Shown here piece after piece: positions 6,975 to 16,225 of a stretch of 64,000 nucleotides of DNA. Positions within the stretch are counted from its first letter, which is position 1, and each line of letters starts with the position of its first letter. Position numbers and translations under genes: made by a program. The notes beneath the pieces are model-generated. The model did not search any database. It had not been told where the DNA came from and saw only the letters and a list, made by a program, of their open reading frames with translations. Where the stretch lies: the NCBI RefSeq assembly GCF_000467185.1, contig NZ_BATM01000033.1, positions 1 through 64,000 on the forward strand. The letters run 5' to 3'. Origin of the DNA: Vibrio ezurae NBRC 102218. Its GTDB lineage: Bacteria; Pseudomonadota; Gammaproteobacteria; Enterobacterales; Vibrionaceae.

Positions 6975-7535
6975 ATGAATAAACGTTTTTTCATCGCCCC
7001 ATTGATTTTAGCATTCACTTCGACGGCATTTGCTGCTGAGTCAGATAAGATCACTTTTTCTCATTTTTACGGCGGTATTAAGCTAGGTACAGCAAACTAC
7101 GGAGATTTAGGCTCGGCGGTTACTGATGTGGCAGGTGTGGATGATTCGCCATTTTCTTGGGGCGCTTATTTCGGTATACAGGCATTGCCTTGGTTAGCCT
7201 TTGAGCTAGGCTATCATGATTTAGGTGAAGCTGACTTGAAAGATGTTTCCGGTAGTTATGAAGCTAAAACCTTAGACCTCACAGCAAAAGCTTCCTATGA
7301 ATTTGCTAAGCAATTCTCTGTATTTGGTAAAGTGGGTTTCCAAGCTTATGAGTGGAATGCAAACGGCGAAAATGTGTATGAAGATGATCAAGGCTGGACT
7401 CCACATCTTGGTGCTGGGGTTGAGTATCAATTCCATAAAAACTGGTCGGGCGCATTAGAATATACGTGGTACAACGATATTGGTGGCCCTGATATCAACT
7501 ACTTTGGTATTTCCGCCACATACCATTGGTTCTAA
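6975..7535 (+). CDS. OmpA-like eight-stranded outer-membrane protein
   Basis: 186 aa. Signal peptide MNKRFFIAPLILAFTSTAFA, then a single beta-barrel domain of the OmpA transmembrane type (YGGIKLGTANYGDLG, LGYHDLGEADL, VFGKVGFQAYEW, LGAGVEYQFHKNWS), ending in aromatic YHWF. There is no C-terminal peptidoglycan-binding domain, so it is a barrel-only member. The ATG at 6975 is chosen because AAGGA lies 10 nt upstream; ATG 6966 is too close to it. It has its own strong terminator. Function unknown; possibly envelope stability or adhesion. Confidence 0.75.
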   Translation: MNKRFFIAPLILAFTSTAFAAESDKITFSHFYGGIKLGTANYGDLGSAVTDVAGVDDSPFSWGAYFGIQALPWLAFELGYHDLGEADLKDVSGSYEAKTLDLTAKASYEFAKQFSVFGKVGFQAYEWNANGENVYEDDQGWTPHLGAGVEYQFHKNWSGALEYTWYNDIGGPDINYFGISATYHWF

Positions 7536-7601
7536 TTGTTTGAGTTATTCCAATTTTTAGCATAGAAATTCAGACTCTTAATACATGTATAATGTCGAAT
7601 G

Positions 7602-7638
7602 AAACGCATTGATTAGCTGTAATCAATGCGTTTTTATT
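7602..7638 (+). terminator. intrinsic terminator
   Basis: 14-bp stem AAACGCATTGATTA / TAATCAATGCGTTT with a 4-nt loop and a T tract, 66 bp after the OmpA-like gene. Confidence 0.9.
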
Positions 7639-8184
7639 TGCTGCGAATCGGCTAATATCTCGAGGTATAGAGCTTCATAGATAAGTTGTTATTTTTTGAT
7701 GTGAATTTAGTTTGCTGATACTTCATTTCGCTTAACATTATCGCTGCCATCTAAGATATGTACTTTTTTTTCACTCTTATTCATGGTTTGTTCGAACATT
7801 ATCTTATGATGTAACCCTAAGTGTTATTGCTATAAATTATAATGACTTACGCTAATTATTGACTGAATACGAGTCGATCTATGGTGTTGAATTTAATTGG
7901 ATAATTATCTGCACAGACTAAGATGAAAACAATCCGCCAATTTATTTAACATGCTTGTGCCCCCAATCACATTTTTGACATAAAAAAACCGCATGTACTT
8001 CACATAAAAAATAACCGCAATAGATGCAATGTTATTTATCTCTTTGAAAAACAATTACTTATGGTGTTTTTATTGTTTTTTATCTTTGTTTTTGTCCTTA
8101 AAACTAAATTTGCAATGCAAATTAACTACCTTTAAATTGTAAAGAGTCCAACTTAAAAAATTAAAATATAACAAGGGATTTACA
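7639..8184. other. AT-rich intergenic region upstream of chitobiase
   Basis: 546 bp without a credible ORF, very AT-rich. It contains a CRP-like site (7956-7971) and several A/T runs. The ribosome binding site of chitobiase is AAGGGA about 8 nt before the ATG. No other recognised element. Confidence 0.5.
7956..7971. promoter_or_regulatory. putative CRP site of the chitobiase promoter
   Basis: TGTGC-CCCCAA-TCACA, nine of ten core positions of TGTGA-N6-TCACA, about 214 bp before the chitobiase ATG. CRP control of chitin genes is usual in Vibrio. Confidence 0.45.
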
Positions 8185-10836
8185 ATGCTTAAAAAGAGTC
8201 TTATTGCTACCTCTGTAATAACCGTGCTCGCTGGGTGTGTATCTATGAAGGATTCTCCTCAGGATACAGTGGATAAACTCGCGAATAATCTTGATATTAA
8301 ATATGAAGTGCTGACAAACCATGGGGCAAACGATGGTCTGAAATGTCAAGACCTAGGTGCTGAATGGGCATCATGTAACCAAGTTAAGATGACACTAACT
8401 AATGACGGTGATGCTGTAGAGTCCAACGATTGGGCCATTTATTTCCATAGCATCCGTTTGATTCTAGATGTCGATAGCGATCAATTTAAGATCACTCGAA
8501 TTACTGGTGACCTACATAAACTAGAACCAACCGATAAATTTGCTGGCTTTAAAGCGGGCGAAAGTGTTGATGTAGTCTTTACTGGTGAATACTGGCAGTT
8601 ATTTGAAACTGACTTCTTCCCTGGCGCATTTGTTGCAGCTGACGATGCAACGCCAAAACAGTTAGTGTCTCTAAGCAATGTAGACATGACTGATTTTGTT
8701 AGTGGCCTTGAAGGCGACAACCTAAAACGTACTCCTGGCGATAATAATGTCTTTGCTACCGCAGCAACACGTTTTGATAAAAACAGTGACGTGAAAAAAG
8801 AAGATGTTTCAGCAGCTATCATTCCTGCGCCTGCATACACTAAAGTAAAAGAAGGCACTTTAGACATCGCTGGTGGTTTGAAGCTGGATACTGCGGCATT
8901 CTCTGCTGATCAGGTACAAGCGTTACAAACTCGCGCTGACCTATTAGGTGTGAACCTACAAGGTAAAACGCCACTTAAAGTGGCTATCGCGCCAGCTGAA
9001 TTTAAAGACGAATTTGCTAAAACAGGTGCATACACTTTAGATATCGCTAAAGATCATGTTGAAATTAAGGCATTCGATGAAGCCGGTGCTTTCTATGCAA
9101 TGCAATCTATCTTTGCTTTAGTGAACCTTGATGCACCAACGCAGCTTCCTCTACTTGATATTAAAGATGCGCCACGCTTTGACTACCGTGGTGTGATGGT
9201 TGATGTTGCCCGTAATTTCCACTCTAAAGACGCTATTTTGGCAACGCTTGATCAACTTGCGGCGTACAAGATGAATAAACTTCACCTTCACTTGTCTGAT
9301 GATGAAGGTTGGCGTTTAGAAATTCCTGGTCTACCTGAACTAACAGATATTGGTTCTAAGCGCTGTTTCGATCTAGAAGAGAAAACGTGTTTGTTGCCAC
9401 AGCTAGCATCTGGTTCTACAACGGATAACTTTGGCTCAGGACACTTTAGTCGTGCAGACTACCTAGATATCTTGAAGTATGCGAAAGCGCGTAACATCGA
9501 AGTTATTCCAGAAATTGACATGCCAGCACACGCACGAGCAGCTGTTGTTTCTATGGAAGCACGTTACGACCGTCTAATGGCGGAAGGTAAAGAAGAAGCG
9601 GCTAACGAATATCGTCTAATGGACCCGCAAGATACGTCTAACGTTACTACGGTTCAGTTCTACGATAAGAGAAGTTTCATTAACCCATGTTTAGATTCTT
9701 CATCTCGCTTTGTCGATAAAGTGATTACTGAAGTTGCGGCTATGCACAAAGAAGCTGGCATGCCACTAACAACTTGGCACTTCGGTGGTGATGAAGCTAA
9801 AAACATCAAGCTAGGCGCTGGATTCCAAGACATTACGGCTGAAGAAAAAGTGGGTTGGAAAGGCAATATTGACCTAACTGCGCAAGATCAGCCATTTGCG
9901 AAGTCTCCACAGTGTCAGGCATTGATTAACAGTGGTGAAGTGGCAAACTTTGAACATATCCCAAGTCACTTTGCAGAAGAAGTCTCAAAACTGGTAGCGA
10001 AGCACGGTATTCCAAACTTCCAAGCTTGGGAAGATGGCTTGAAATACAGTGAAGGTCCAGAGTCATTCGCGACTGAAAATACGCGCGTAAACTTCTGGGA
10101 AACACTGTACTGGGGCGGCGCAACGAATGTGTATCAGTGGGCAGAGAAAGGCTATCAAGTCATTGCGTCTAACCCTGATTACGTTTACATGGACTTCCCG
10201 TACGAAGTTGACCCGAAAGAGCGTGGTTACTACTGGGCAACACGTGCAACCGACACTCGTAAGATGTTTGCATTTGCACCAGAAAACATGCCACAAAATG
10301 CGGAAACATCTGTAGACCGTGATGGTAATGGTTTTGCGGCGAAGGGTGAAGTTGAAGCGAAGCCTTTCCTTGGTTTATCAGCGCAACTTTGGTCTGAAAC
10401 AGTTCGTACTGATGAGCAGTACGAATACATGGTATTCCCTCGCGTACTTGCAGCAGCAGAGCGTGCATGGCATGCCGCTAGCTGGGAAAATGAGTACAAA
10501 GCGGGTGTTGAATATTCACAAGAGACAAACCTTGTAAATAAAGACGCATTGCTATCTGATTGGACTCGTTTTGCCAACGTTATGGGGCAGCGTGAATTAG
10601 CTAAGCTTGAGAAAGCGGGCATTGATTACCGTTTACCTGTACCGGGTGCGGCAATTGTTGATGGCAAACTGGCTATGAACATTCAATTCCCTGGCGTTGC
10701 GCTACAGTACTCAACTGATGGTGAGAACTGGGTAATGTACCAAGATGCTCAGCGTCCTGCTGTTTCTGGAGACGTGTGGGTTCGCAGTGTATCGGCAAGC
10801 GGGGAAAAACAAAGTCGAGCTACACTAGTGAAGTAA
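8185..10836 (+). CDS. chb: chitobiase (N,N'-diacetylchitobiase, GH20), lipoprotein
   Basis: 883 aa, the same length as I recall for the V. harveyi chitobiase. It hydrolyses GlcNAc dimers and short chitin oligomers. Lipoprotein signal with lipobox LAGC (Cys18). Domain order: N-terminal carbohydrate-binding CHB_HEX, GH20b, the GH20 TIM barrel, and a C-terminal Ig-like domain. The catalytic Asp-Glu pair is D536-E537 in HFGGDEAKN; HLHLSDDEGWR and IPEIDMPAH are typical GH20 motifs. Lipidation suggests an outer-membrane-anchored enzyme facing the periplasm or outside. Monocistronic: its own terminator follows at 10865. Confidence 0.95.
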   Translation: MLKKSLIATSVITVLAGCVSMKDSPQDTVDKLANNLDIKYEVLTNHGANDGLKCQDLGAEWASCNQVKMTLTNDGDAVESNDWAIYFHSIRLILDVDSDQFKITRITGDLHKLEPTDKFAGFKAGESVDVVFTGEYWQLFETDFFPGAFVAADDATPKQLVSLSNVDMTDFVSGLEGDNLKRTPGDNNVFATAATRFDKNSDVKKEDVSAAIIPAPAYTKVKEGTLDIAGGLKLDTAAFSADQVQALQTRADLLGVNLQGKTPLKVAIAPAEFKDEFAKTGAYTLDIAKDHVEIKAFDEAGAFYAMQSIFALVNLDAPTQLPLLDIKDAPRFDYRGVMVDVARNFHSKDAILATLDQLAAYKMNKLHLHLSDDEGWRLEIPGLPELTDIGSKRCFDLEEKTCLLPQLASGSTTDNFGSGHFSRADYLDILKYAKARNIEVIPEIDMPAHARAAVVSMEARYDRLMAEGKEEAANEYRLMDPQDTSNVTTVQFYDKRSFINPCLDSSSRFVDKVITEVAAMHKEAGMPLTTWHFGGDEAKNIKLGAGFQDITAEEKVGWKGNIDLTAQDQPFAKSPQCQALINSGEVANFEHIPSHFAEEVSKLVAKHGIPNFQAWEDGLKYSEGPESFATENTRVNFWETLYWGGATNVYQWAEKGYQVIASNPDYVYMDFPYEVDPKERGYYWATRATDTRKMFAFAPENMPQNAETSVDRDGNGFAAKGEVEAKPFLGLSAQLWSETVRTDEQYEYMVFPRVLAAAERAWHAASWENEYKAGVEYSQETNLVNKDALLSDWTRFANVMGQRELAKLEKAGIDYRLPVPGAAIVDGKLAMNIQFPGVALQYSTDGENWVMYQDAQRPAVSGDVWVRSVSASGEKQSRATLVK

Positions 10837-10864
10837 TAATGATGTAGGGTGTTTACTTCCTTTT

Positions 10865-10891
10865 GGCCAGCACAATGTGCTGGCCTTTTTT
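10865..10891 (+). terminator. intrinsic terminator of chitobiase
   Basis: 10-bp stem GGCCAGCACA / TGTGCTGGCC closing almost on itself, followed by TTTTTT. Confidence 0.9.
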
Positions 10892-10927
10892 GTGTCTGTT
10901 ATGTCAATCGTGCTCAATAACAGACCG

Positions 10928-10952
10928 TTCTAGCTTGTTAAAATACTCGATA
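10928..10952 (+). repeat. dispersed intergenic repeat, copy A, left part
   Basis: The left end of a repeat also found at 40381-40447 and 57281-57416 (shared core TTCTAGCTTGTTAAAATACT). It is cut by the IS3-family element that starts at 10953 and resumes at 12379. Confidence 0.75.
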
Positions 10953-10998
10953 TGAACTGACCCCCAATAGTTGGACACCGATTATTGAGGGTCTTTTT

Positions 10999-11508
10999 AT
11001 GTCCAAATATAGCCGAGCATTCAAGTGTGCGGTCGCTAAACAATTTTTACTGGGTGAGTGTTCATCTTACGATCTTTCTCACACCTACTCCATTGCACCA
11101 CCCATAATACGTTACTGGGGAAAAGTGTTTGAGATTCATGGTTCTGATTCATTTAAGCCTCATGATTTCGCTAAAAATGCTCAAACCAAGTTGCATGCGT
11201 TAAAAAAAATGTGGACGAATGGCTGGTCTATTAACCACACTAGTGCGGTATTAAATTTTTCCTCCCCTGGAACACTCTCCGTTTGGCTTAAACAGTACAA
11301 ACAATATGGTATTCAGGGGCTTGAACGTAGCAGAGGACAACCACCAATGAGTAAGCACCCTTTTATCAAACAAAAAAGTGATGATGAAAAGACGCTAGAG
11401 GAGCTAAAAGAGGAATTAGCCTACTTACGAGCCGAGAATGCTGTTCTAAAAAAGTTAGAGGAGCTGGAGCAGGAAAAGCATCGCCGAACAAAGAAAAAGC
11501 GAACGTAG
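10999..11508 (+). CDS. IS3-family transposase OrfA (DNA-binding)
   Basis: 169 aa. Two helix-turn-helix segments (about residues 5-50 and 60-105) recognise the IS ends; a leucine-zipper-like coiled coil follows (about 128-160, rich in L, E, K) that serves OrfA/OrfAB oligomerisation. It ends in an A-rich stretch (AAGAAAAAGC at about 11490-11500) where a -1 shift would join it to OrfB. Confidence 0.9.
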   Translation: MSKYSRAFKCAVAKQFLLGECSSYDLSHTYSIAPPIIRYWGKVFEIHGSDSFKPHDFAKNAQTKLHALKKMWTNGWSINHTSAVLNFSSPGTLSVWLKQYKQYGIQGLERSRGQPPMSKHPFIKQKSDDEKTLEELKEELAYLRAENAVLKKLEELEQEKHRRTKKKRT

Positions 11509-11546
11509 CTCTAGCTCTTAAAAGCCGTTATCCACTAAAACACCTC

Positions 11547-12347
11547 TTGCATGCCTTAAAATTAGCGAGAAGTATTTTCTATTATCATGCTAAGGCAGAT
11601 AACGACACCGAACAGTATCAAGATGAAAAGGATCTAATAGGGCAAATTTACCATGAGCATAAAGGCAGGTATGGGTATCGTCGTATTCACTTAGAGCTGC
11701 GAAGACAGGGTGTTATGCTTAACCACAAAACGGTTCAACGGCTCATGGGTCAACTAGGCTTGAAGTCTACCGTCAGACCAAAACGGTACAGCTCTTACAA
11801 AGGAGAAGTGGGAACTGTGGCCCCTAATGTTCTTGAACGAGACTTTGAAGCGACGAAACCAGATGAGAAGTGGGTAACGGATGTCACTGAGTTTAAAGTT
11901 AAACAGCAGAAAGTCTATCTATCACCCATTGTTGATCTGTTCACACAGGAAGTTGTGGCTTATAAGGTCGCAAAAAATGTACGTCTACCTCTGGTAACTG
12001 ACATGTTGACAGATGCGGTTGCGACTTTAGATGAAGACGCTAAGCCAATCGTTCATAGCGATCAAGGGTGGCAATATAGGCATAAGAAATATCAGAAAAA
12101 ACTATCTGAAAGTGGCTTAACGCAGAGCATGTCACGGAAAGGAAACTGTCTAGATAATGCAGTTGCAGAGAACTTCTTTGCCTTACTGAAAACAGAAATG
12201 TACCACAACCAGTACTTTGAAGATGCCGATGATCTGATAGCTCATATTGACGAATACATCGAGTACTACAATACCAAACGAATTAAAGTGAAATTAAAAG
12301 GCCTGACTCCGATAGAGTATCGAAATCAGGCCTTGAAAGCAGCTTAA
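11547..12347 (+). CDS. IS3-family transposase OrfB (DDE integrase)
   Basis: 266 aa from a TTG start; rve-type integrase core. The HTH_21-like segment (YHEHKGRYGYRRIH) precedes the DDE residues: D in KWVTDVTEF, D in IVHSDQGWQY, E in NAVAENFFALLK. The open frame continues upstream past 11508 in the -1 frame relative to OrfA (reading KANVALALKSRYPLKHLLHA), so the working enzyme is probably an OrfAB fusion made by programmed frameshifting rather than initiation at the TTG. Confidence 0.92.
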   Translation: MHALKLARSIFYYHAKADNDTEQYQDEKDLIGQIYHEHKGRYGYRRIHLELRRQGVMLNHKTVQRLMGQLGLKSTVRPKRYSSYKGEVGTVAPNVLERDFEATKPDEKWVTDVTEFKVKQQKVYLSPIVDLFTQEVVAYKVAKNVRLPLVTDMLTDAVATLDEDAKPIVHSDQGWQYRHKKYQKKLSESGLTQSMSRKGNCLDNAVAENFFALLKTEMYHNQYFEDADDLIAHIDEYIEYYNTKRIKVKLKGLTPIEYRNQALKAA

Positions 12348-12378
12348 CAGAAATGTCCAACTTTAAGGGGTCACTTCA

Positions 12379-12490
12379 ATAACAGCGTTAGCATTTTGAT
12401 TGTAGAATAACGACTTATCGAAAAATTCTGCCTTGTTCTCGAACACTTTTCCTTCGTTACTTCTGAACGCCTACTTAGTGGGATTGGCGT
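12379..12490 (+). repeat. dispersed intergenic repeat, copy A, right part
   Basis: Continuation of the repeat after the IS. It contains TTGATTGTAGAATAACGACT, TTATCGAAAAAT and TTCTGAACGCCTACTTAGTG, which match copy B (57281-57416) closely. Confidence 0.75.
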
Positions 12491-12945
12491 TCTTTTTAGG
12501 ATAAGAAAACCACCTTTGAACAGCCGTAAACTTAACCTCTATATTCCTCTTGTTACGCAGTTATAGCGCTCTATATACCTAATGACTTTAGTTAGCCTTA
12601 GTGCCTCCTTTTCTTATCAGTAGAGGGCGTCTGAGAGTGAATTTTTGATGGAGATTTTCTTTAATAACATAGACTTGCTTGGTTTCTATTGTGTAGTCGC
12701 GAAGGGGGGCGTGAAAGCTGGGAATCGTGATAGAGCAGCAACAGCAAGAGCAAGAGGGGGAGTTCGATAGGTAGCAGGAGGTTGTAGAGAGTCGGTGCTG
12801 ATGGAGTTTAGAAATAAAAGGGGAGACAGTGCCAACTTTCACAAAGAAGTGGCACTGTCATGATGCACGTATATTGGGGGCGTGCATGTATGGTTAGCTT
12901 ACCGCAAAGCCATATTGAGCGGTTGCTGTGAATTGTGTCTATATA
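12491..12945. other. intergenic region after the repeat
   Basis: 455 bp. It holds only a Cys/Ser-rich minus-strand frame (12588-12842) that looks non-coding, and a 10-bp hairpin at 12825-12859 (GACAGTGCCA / TGGCACTGTC) without a T tract. No promoter or gene recognised. Confidence 0.4.
12825..12859. repeat. 10-bp inverted repeat
   Basis: GACAGTGCCA and TGGCACTGTC with a 15-nt loop, 86 bp beyond the stop of the minus-strand lipoprotein gene; it may act as its transcript end, although no T tract follows. Confidence 0.45.
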
Positions 12946-13755
12946 TTAACGTTCTAGTAGCCACTTTAAGATTTCGATTCTTTCTGGTTGTGTTGATTTT
13001 TCGTACCAGTAAGCCATCATTTCCGCAGGCTTTGAGTTGCTAGAGAAGGCGCTTGTTATGCTGTCTCTGTTTTCAAATGCCCAGTTGGTAAAGGACTTCT
13101 GTTGTTCTACTGTCGCCTCGGAGTACCAATATTGCACCATTTCTTCGGCTTTTGACGTCGCGACAACAGGTTCGGCTTGAGCGACAGGAGCTTGTATTTG
13201 TTGCGGCACTTTTCCTGCATTGAGTTTAGCCGTCTGGTGAATTGCGTTGATGTAACCGGCAGGAATTGAAAATTCGGTTTTCATTGTGTTGTTGCTGGAC
13301 GCCAATACAAAATCTAAACCTTCGGTCGATGCGCTGGCAATGTCTTTGTCACTAATAGGGAAGGTGAAGTATTGAGTGGCAGTACAGTGCTCATTACAGC
13401 TGGAAGATGATTGTTGGGTGCGGCTTAGCTTGACTTGTTGTCCGTTGTAACTTGCTGACTTATATTCATCATAGCTTTGGAAGTAGCTCACATCCATCTG
13501 TACGTAAGAGGACAAAGTTGCTTGTTTATTTAAAGGGTATATATCCACAACTTGGAGTGATGATTTAAGGATAGCTGGACCATTAATAGCTTTTGTTTCC
13601 GGTTTATATTCTTTACCTATCACTTTTATATGGTTTAGTTGGGTGTCAACACTGGCAATAGAGTTGCTAAAATCGCTCGATGAATCTAGTGCTGTACATG
13701 CACCTAGAGCTAAAGGTATTAATGCGACAATCCAAGTTTTATTTTTATACAGCAT
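12946..13755 (-). CDS. lipoprotein of unknown function with a duplicated C-terminal motif
   Basis: 269 aa. Lipoprotein signal with lipobox LGAC (Cys19). The middle (about residues 40-180) is a beta-rich domain of unknown family. The C-terminal third carries two copies of a W-rich motif: EEMVQYWYSEATVEQQKSFT and AEMMAYWYEKSTQPERIEIL, each followed by a W-[AL]-[FL] helix end, about 45 residues apart. A weak AAGAGAA serves as ribosome binding site. It stands alone between the IS region and the porin gene. No function proposed. Confidence 0.75.
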   Translation of the reverse strand: MLYKNKTWIVALIPLALGACTALDSSSDFSNSIASVDTQLNHIKVIGKEYKPETKAINGPAILKSSLQVVDIYPLNKQATLSSYVQMDVSYFQSYDEYKSASYNGQQVKLSRTQQSSSSCNEHCTATQYFTFPISDKDIASASTEGLDFVLASSNNTMKTEFSIPAGYINAIHQTAKLNAGKVPQQIQAPVAQAEPVVATSKAEEMVQYWYSEATVEQQKSFTNWAFENRDSITSAFSSNSKPAEMMAYWYEKSTQPERIEILKWLLER

Positions 13756-13954
13756 GATAAATTCTCTTGTTTAACGGAAATGAAAGTAACCCAATACTGG
13801 TCTTTGCGAGTCTTCTTTATACAACGTGAGCCACATGCTTAAAGAAGGTGCTCTTTTACTCAATGTATTTCAACACCCCAAAAGAGGGGTCGATAAAATT
13901 AGCGATAATACTTTCGCCTATTCCATACCTTTGCCTCTTCCTTGGCATAAATAA

Positions 13955-13981
13955 AAAACGCTGACTTTAAGCCAGCGTTTT
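13955..13981 (-). terminator. intrinsic terminator of the porin gene
   Basis: Stem AAAACGCTG / CAGCGTTTT. Read on the minus strand it is followed by TTTTTTAT, 55 bp beyond the porin stop codon. Confidence 0.85.
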
Positions 13982-14035
13982 GATTTTATGTCAGTTACTG
14001 AGCCTTAATATAGGGCTAGCGTTCAGAAATGAGAC

Positions 14036-15091
14036 TTAGAAGCCGTATTCAAGACCGAAGCGAGTAACGATATCTGTGTCTTTTTCAGCAGTGAAGTCAG
14101 AGCGAGCTGCAACACGTACGTAAGGTACGAAACCGTTAATTACACCCATAACCTGAACAGATGCGATGCTGTTTGCATCATCTTGTTTAGTGCCATCTGT
14201 TTCAGAATCAAAGTTAGCTGCGTAACCTGCTTTGATGCCTAGTGGGCCATTCCACCATTGACCGATTACAGAAATCGAGTCTTGAGTTTGCTTACCTTTA
14301 GTCGTGTCTGCTTTGTTGTCTACTTCTTCATGCTTAAATGCCGCTGCGATGCCAAAGCCTGCTGGAAGACCAGCTTCAAAACCAACGATGTATGCTGAAG
14401 TTTCATCTAGGTTAGCGCGAGTTGCTGCTTCTGCTGCACCCATTAGAGTCACTGTGCTGAAGCTGTATTTAGCGTTACCACTGTAGAAGTAAGCATCGCG
14501 AGTTGCGCTACCGCCACCATTGTCGTTGTCATCACGACCAACAGACGCTGCAAAAGTGAAACCGCCGTAGTTTGCAGAATCAAAACGAACTTGGTTCGAT
14601 TGACGATCGTAGTGACCGCTGATGCCACCCCAATCAAATGTTGCACCTAGACCTGGGTTAGAGAAAGGCCAGTCAACGATTTCATATAAAGGAGTAAGAA
14701 CTCGACCCACACGAAGGTTACCCCAGTCGCCTGAAGCACCAAGGAAAGTATCACGGAAACCTAGAACACCACCTGAAACGCCGCCGTGTCCCCAGTCTGT
14801 GTTATCTACATAACCAGATTCGATTTGCATTGTGATTAGGAAATTATCGAACATGTCTTTAGAAGCACGGAAGCCGATACGTGATTCGTTTTCTACCGCA
14901 AAGCCTGTGCTTGCGTCTCTGTTGTCACCCACGTTGTAGTTAACTAACGAGATTGCAGCAACACCATAAGCTTGAACGTTAAAGTCAGAGATGACACCGA
15001 CTTGGCTTGATTCAGTGTTTGCTAACGCTGAACCAGATGCCAAAAGACCTGTTAATGCAATAGCAATCGCTGTTTTATTGCATACTTTCAT
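14036..15091 (-). CDS. general porin (Gram-negative trimeric porin family)
   Basis: 351 aa outer-membrane 16-stranded porin. Signal peptide MKVCNKTAIAIALTGLLASG with cleavage near SALA; porin signature strands include SRIGFRASKDMFDNF, GYVDNTDWG, WGNLRVGRVLTPLYE (loop 3 constriction region) and the C-terminal RFGLEYGF. The ATG at 15091 is used because AAGGAG lies 9 nt upstream; the frame stays open to 15136. It resembles OmpU/OmpC-like Vibrio porins, but I could not decide between a general and a chitooligosaccharide porin. It has a long upstream region and its own terminator. Confidence 0.85.
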   Translation of the reverse strand: MKVCNKTAIAIALTGLLASGSALANTESSQVGVISDFNVQAYGVAAISLVNYNVGDNRDASTGFAVENESRIGFRASKDMFDNFLITMQIESGYVDNTDWGHGGVSGGVLGFRDTFLGASGDWGNLRVGRVLTPLYEIVDWPFSNPGLGATFDWGGISGHYDRQSNQVRFDSANYGGFTFAASVGRDDNDNGGGSATRDAYFYSGNAKYSFSTVTLMGAAEAATRANLDETSAYIVGFEAGLPAGFGIAAAFKHEEVDNKADTTKGKQTQDSISVIGQWWNGPLGIKAGYAANFDSETDGTKQDDANSIASVQVMGVINGFVPYVRVAARSDFTAEKDTDIVTRFGLEYGF

Positions 15092-16225
15092 TTGAAACTC
15101 CTTGTATGGATACAGTTTTAATTGTTTCCTAACCACTTTTTATTGGGGGTAGAGGTTTTGGAAACGTCTAATATTGAACAGTTTGTAAACCCACGTTTTT
15201 CTTTTGTTGTCTGTTGTTTATCAGTTTGTTCTGATGGGGTTATATTCGGTTCTGGAGTATAAAACTTCAATATAAACTTAATTTACATCTCGAAAAATGA
15301 GATGGAGTGCACTCTTTGTACGAAAAGTGAGCTTTAGATCACTTTTTAAAATTGAACTTTTATATTGTTTTGTTTTTTTTATAAAATATTAACATAAGTC
15401 ATTGTTATTTAAGGGGTTTATTTTAAGTGTAATTGTGTATAATTCGCATTTATAAAAAGTCCTCTAATAGCTCAAGTTGCTAAATTTATCGATAATAGTC
15501 TCAATTAATTTGAGATCTTGTTTAAATAATGTGACTTAATTCTCATTGGAAAATAAAGAAAATTGAATATTTGATGAGTGGGATGCTCTGCCTACAACTG
15601 AGGTACTGAGTTAACGTGTAACGGCGAGCTCGCTTCTGGGGGGGCGTTTACTTATTGAGCTAAATAGGCTCAGTATGGCGGGATTTTTTTCTTAATCGCT
15701 CACCCTTGTTACCTATCTTCGGCAAGGTTGAAGTGATGCAATATGAAGGTGGTGTGAGCTTGATCGCTATTTTGTTTTGTTTTTTATAACAGAACCCCAA
15801 GCAAACTAAAATCGACCTGATATGACTCTCATTTCATGTTGGTTATGACGCTTATTTTGTGATTTTCGTCAATTTTGAATTTATTATCTTATTCTTTTCT
15901 TTAATTATATTGCGGCTAACCTTTTGTTATTTATGGGTTAAATAACTTATTAACTTTTTACTGTTTCTTTGAGGTGACAGCAGTCTCAATGCAATTGCTG
16001 GCATTGTTTTTTTTCGATGAACTCCCTCACTATTTTAATACGTTGTGACACAGAAGGGGCTCTGTGTAGTGGGCGCTTATGCTCGACACAAGCTGTGGGT
16101 CTTGTGCGGCACTTAAAGAGATGCTCAACAATGAATAGTGATACCTAAGCCAAATGTTGGAGTGAGCTCCTTTTCGTTGTGGGTTTGGGAAATCGGAAAA
16201 ATAATGAGAAAAAATAGGTAACATT
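15092..16225. other. 1.1-kb intergenic region between two divergent porin genes
   Basis: No credible ORF (the minus-strand frame 16030-16308 overlaps the signal peptide of the next gene). AT-rich. Contents: a weak CRP-like site 15858-15873 (TGTGA-N6-TCAAT); a 10-bp palindrome GCGAGCTCGC and a G7 tract near 15625-15644; a hairpin plus T8 at 15987-16014 with no gene before it; and hairpins at 16048-16067 (ACACAGA/TCTGTGT) and near 16086 (CACAAG/CTTGTG) in the leader of the KdgM-like gene. A small RNA or long regulatory leader is possible. Confidence 0.45.
15987..16014 (+). terminator. orphan intrinsic terminator
   Basis: Stem CAATGC / GCATTG with an 8-nt loop followed by T8. No plus-strand ORF precedes it, so it may end a small RNA or an attenuated leader. 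Confidence 0.55.

Larger units (their letters stand above)
10953..12378 (+). mobile_element. IS3-family insertion sequence (IS150-like), 1426 bp
   Basis: Terminal inverted repeats: the left end begins TGAACTGACCCC and the right end, read inward, begins TGAAGTGACCCC; both continue to AGTTGGACA, about 25 bp with a few mismatches. A 3-bp target duplication ATA flanks it (10950-10952 and 12379-12381), so it transposed as a unit. It holds two overlapping-phase genes, orfA and orfB, in the IS3 arrangement. Both reading frames and the DDE residues are intact, so it may still be active. It interrupts copy A of the dispersed repeat. Confidence 0.93.

Noticed and set aside
12588..12842. 84-aa minus-strand ORF with a CSCCCCS run
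   Set aside because: Low-complexity composition reflects GCA/GCT repeats in the DNA; there is no credible start context and no family resemblance.
15320..15348. GTGA...TCAC dyad upstream of the porin as a CRP site
   Set aside because: The arms are separated by 8 bp rather than 6, so it does not fit CRP geometry.
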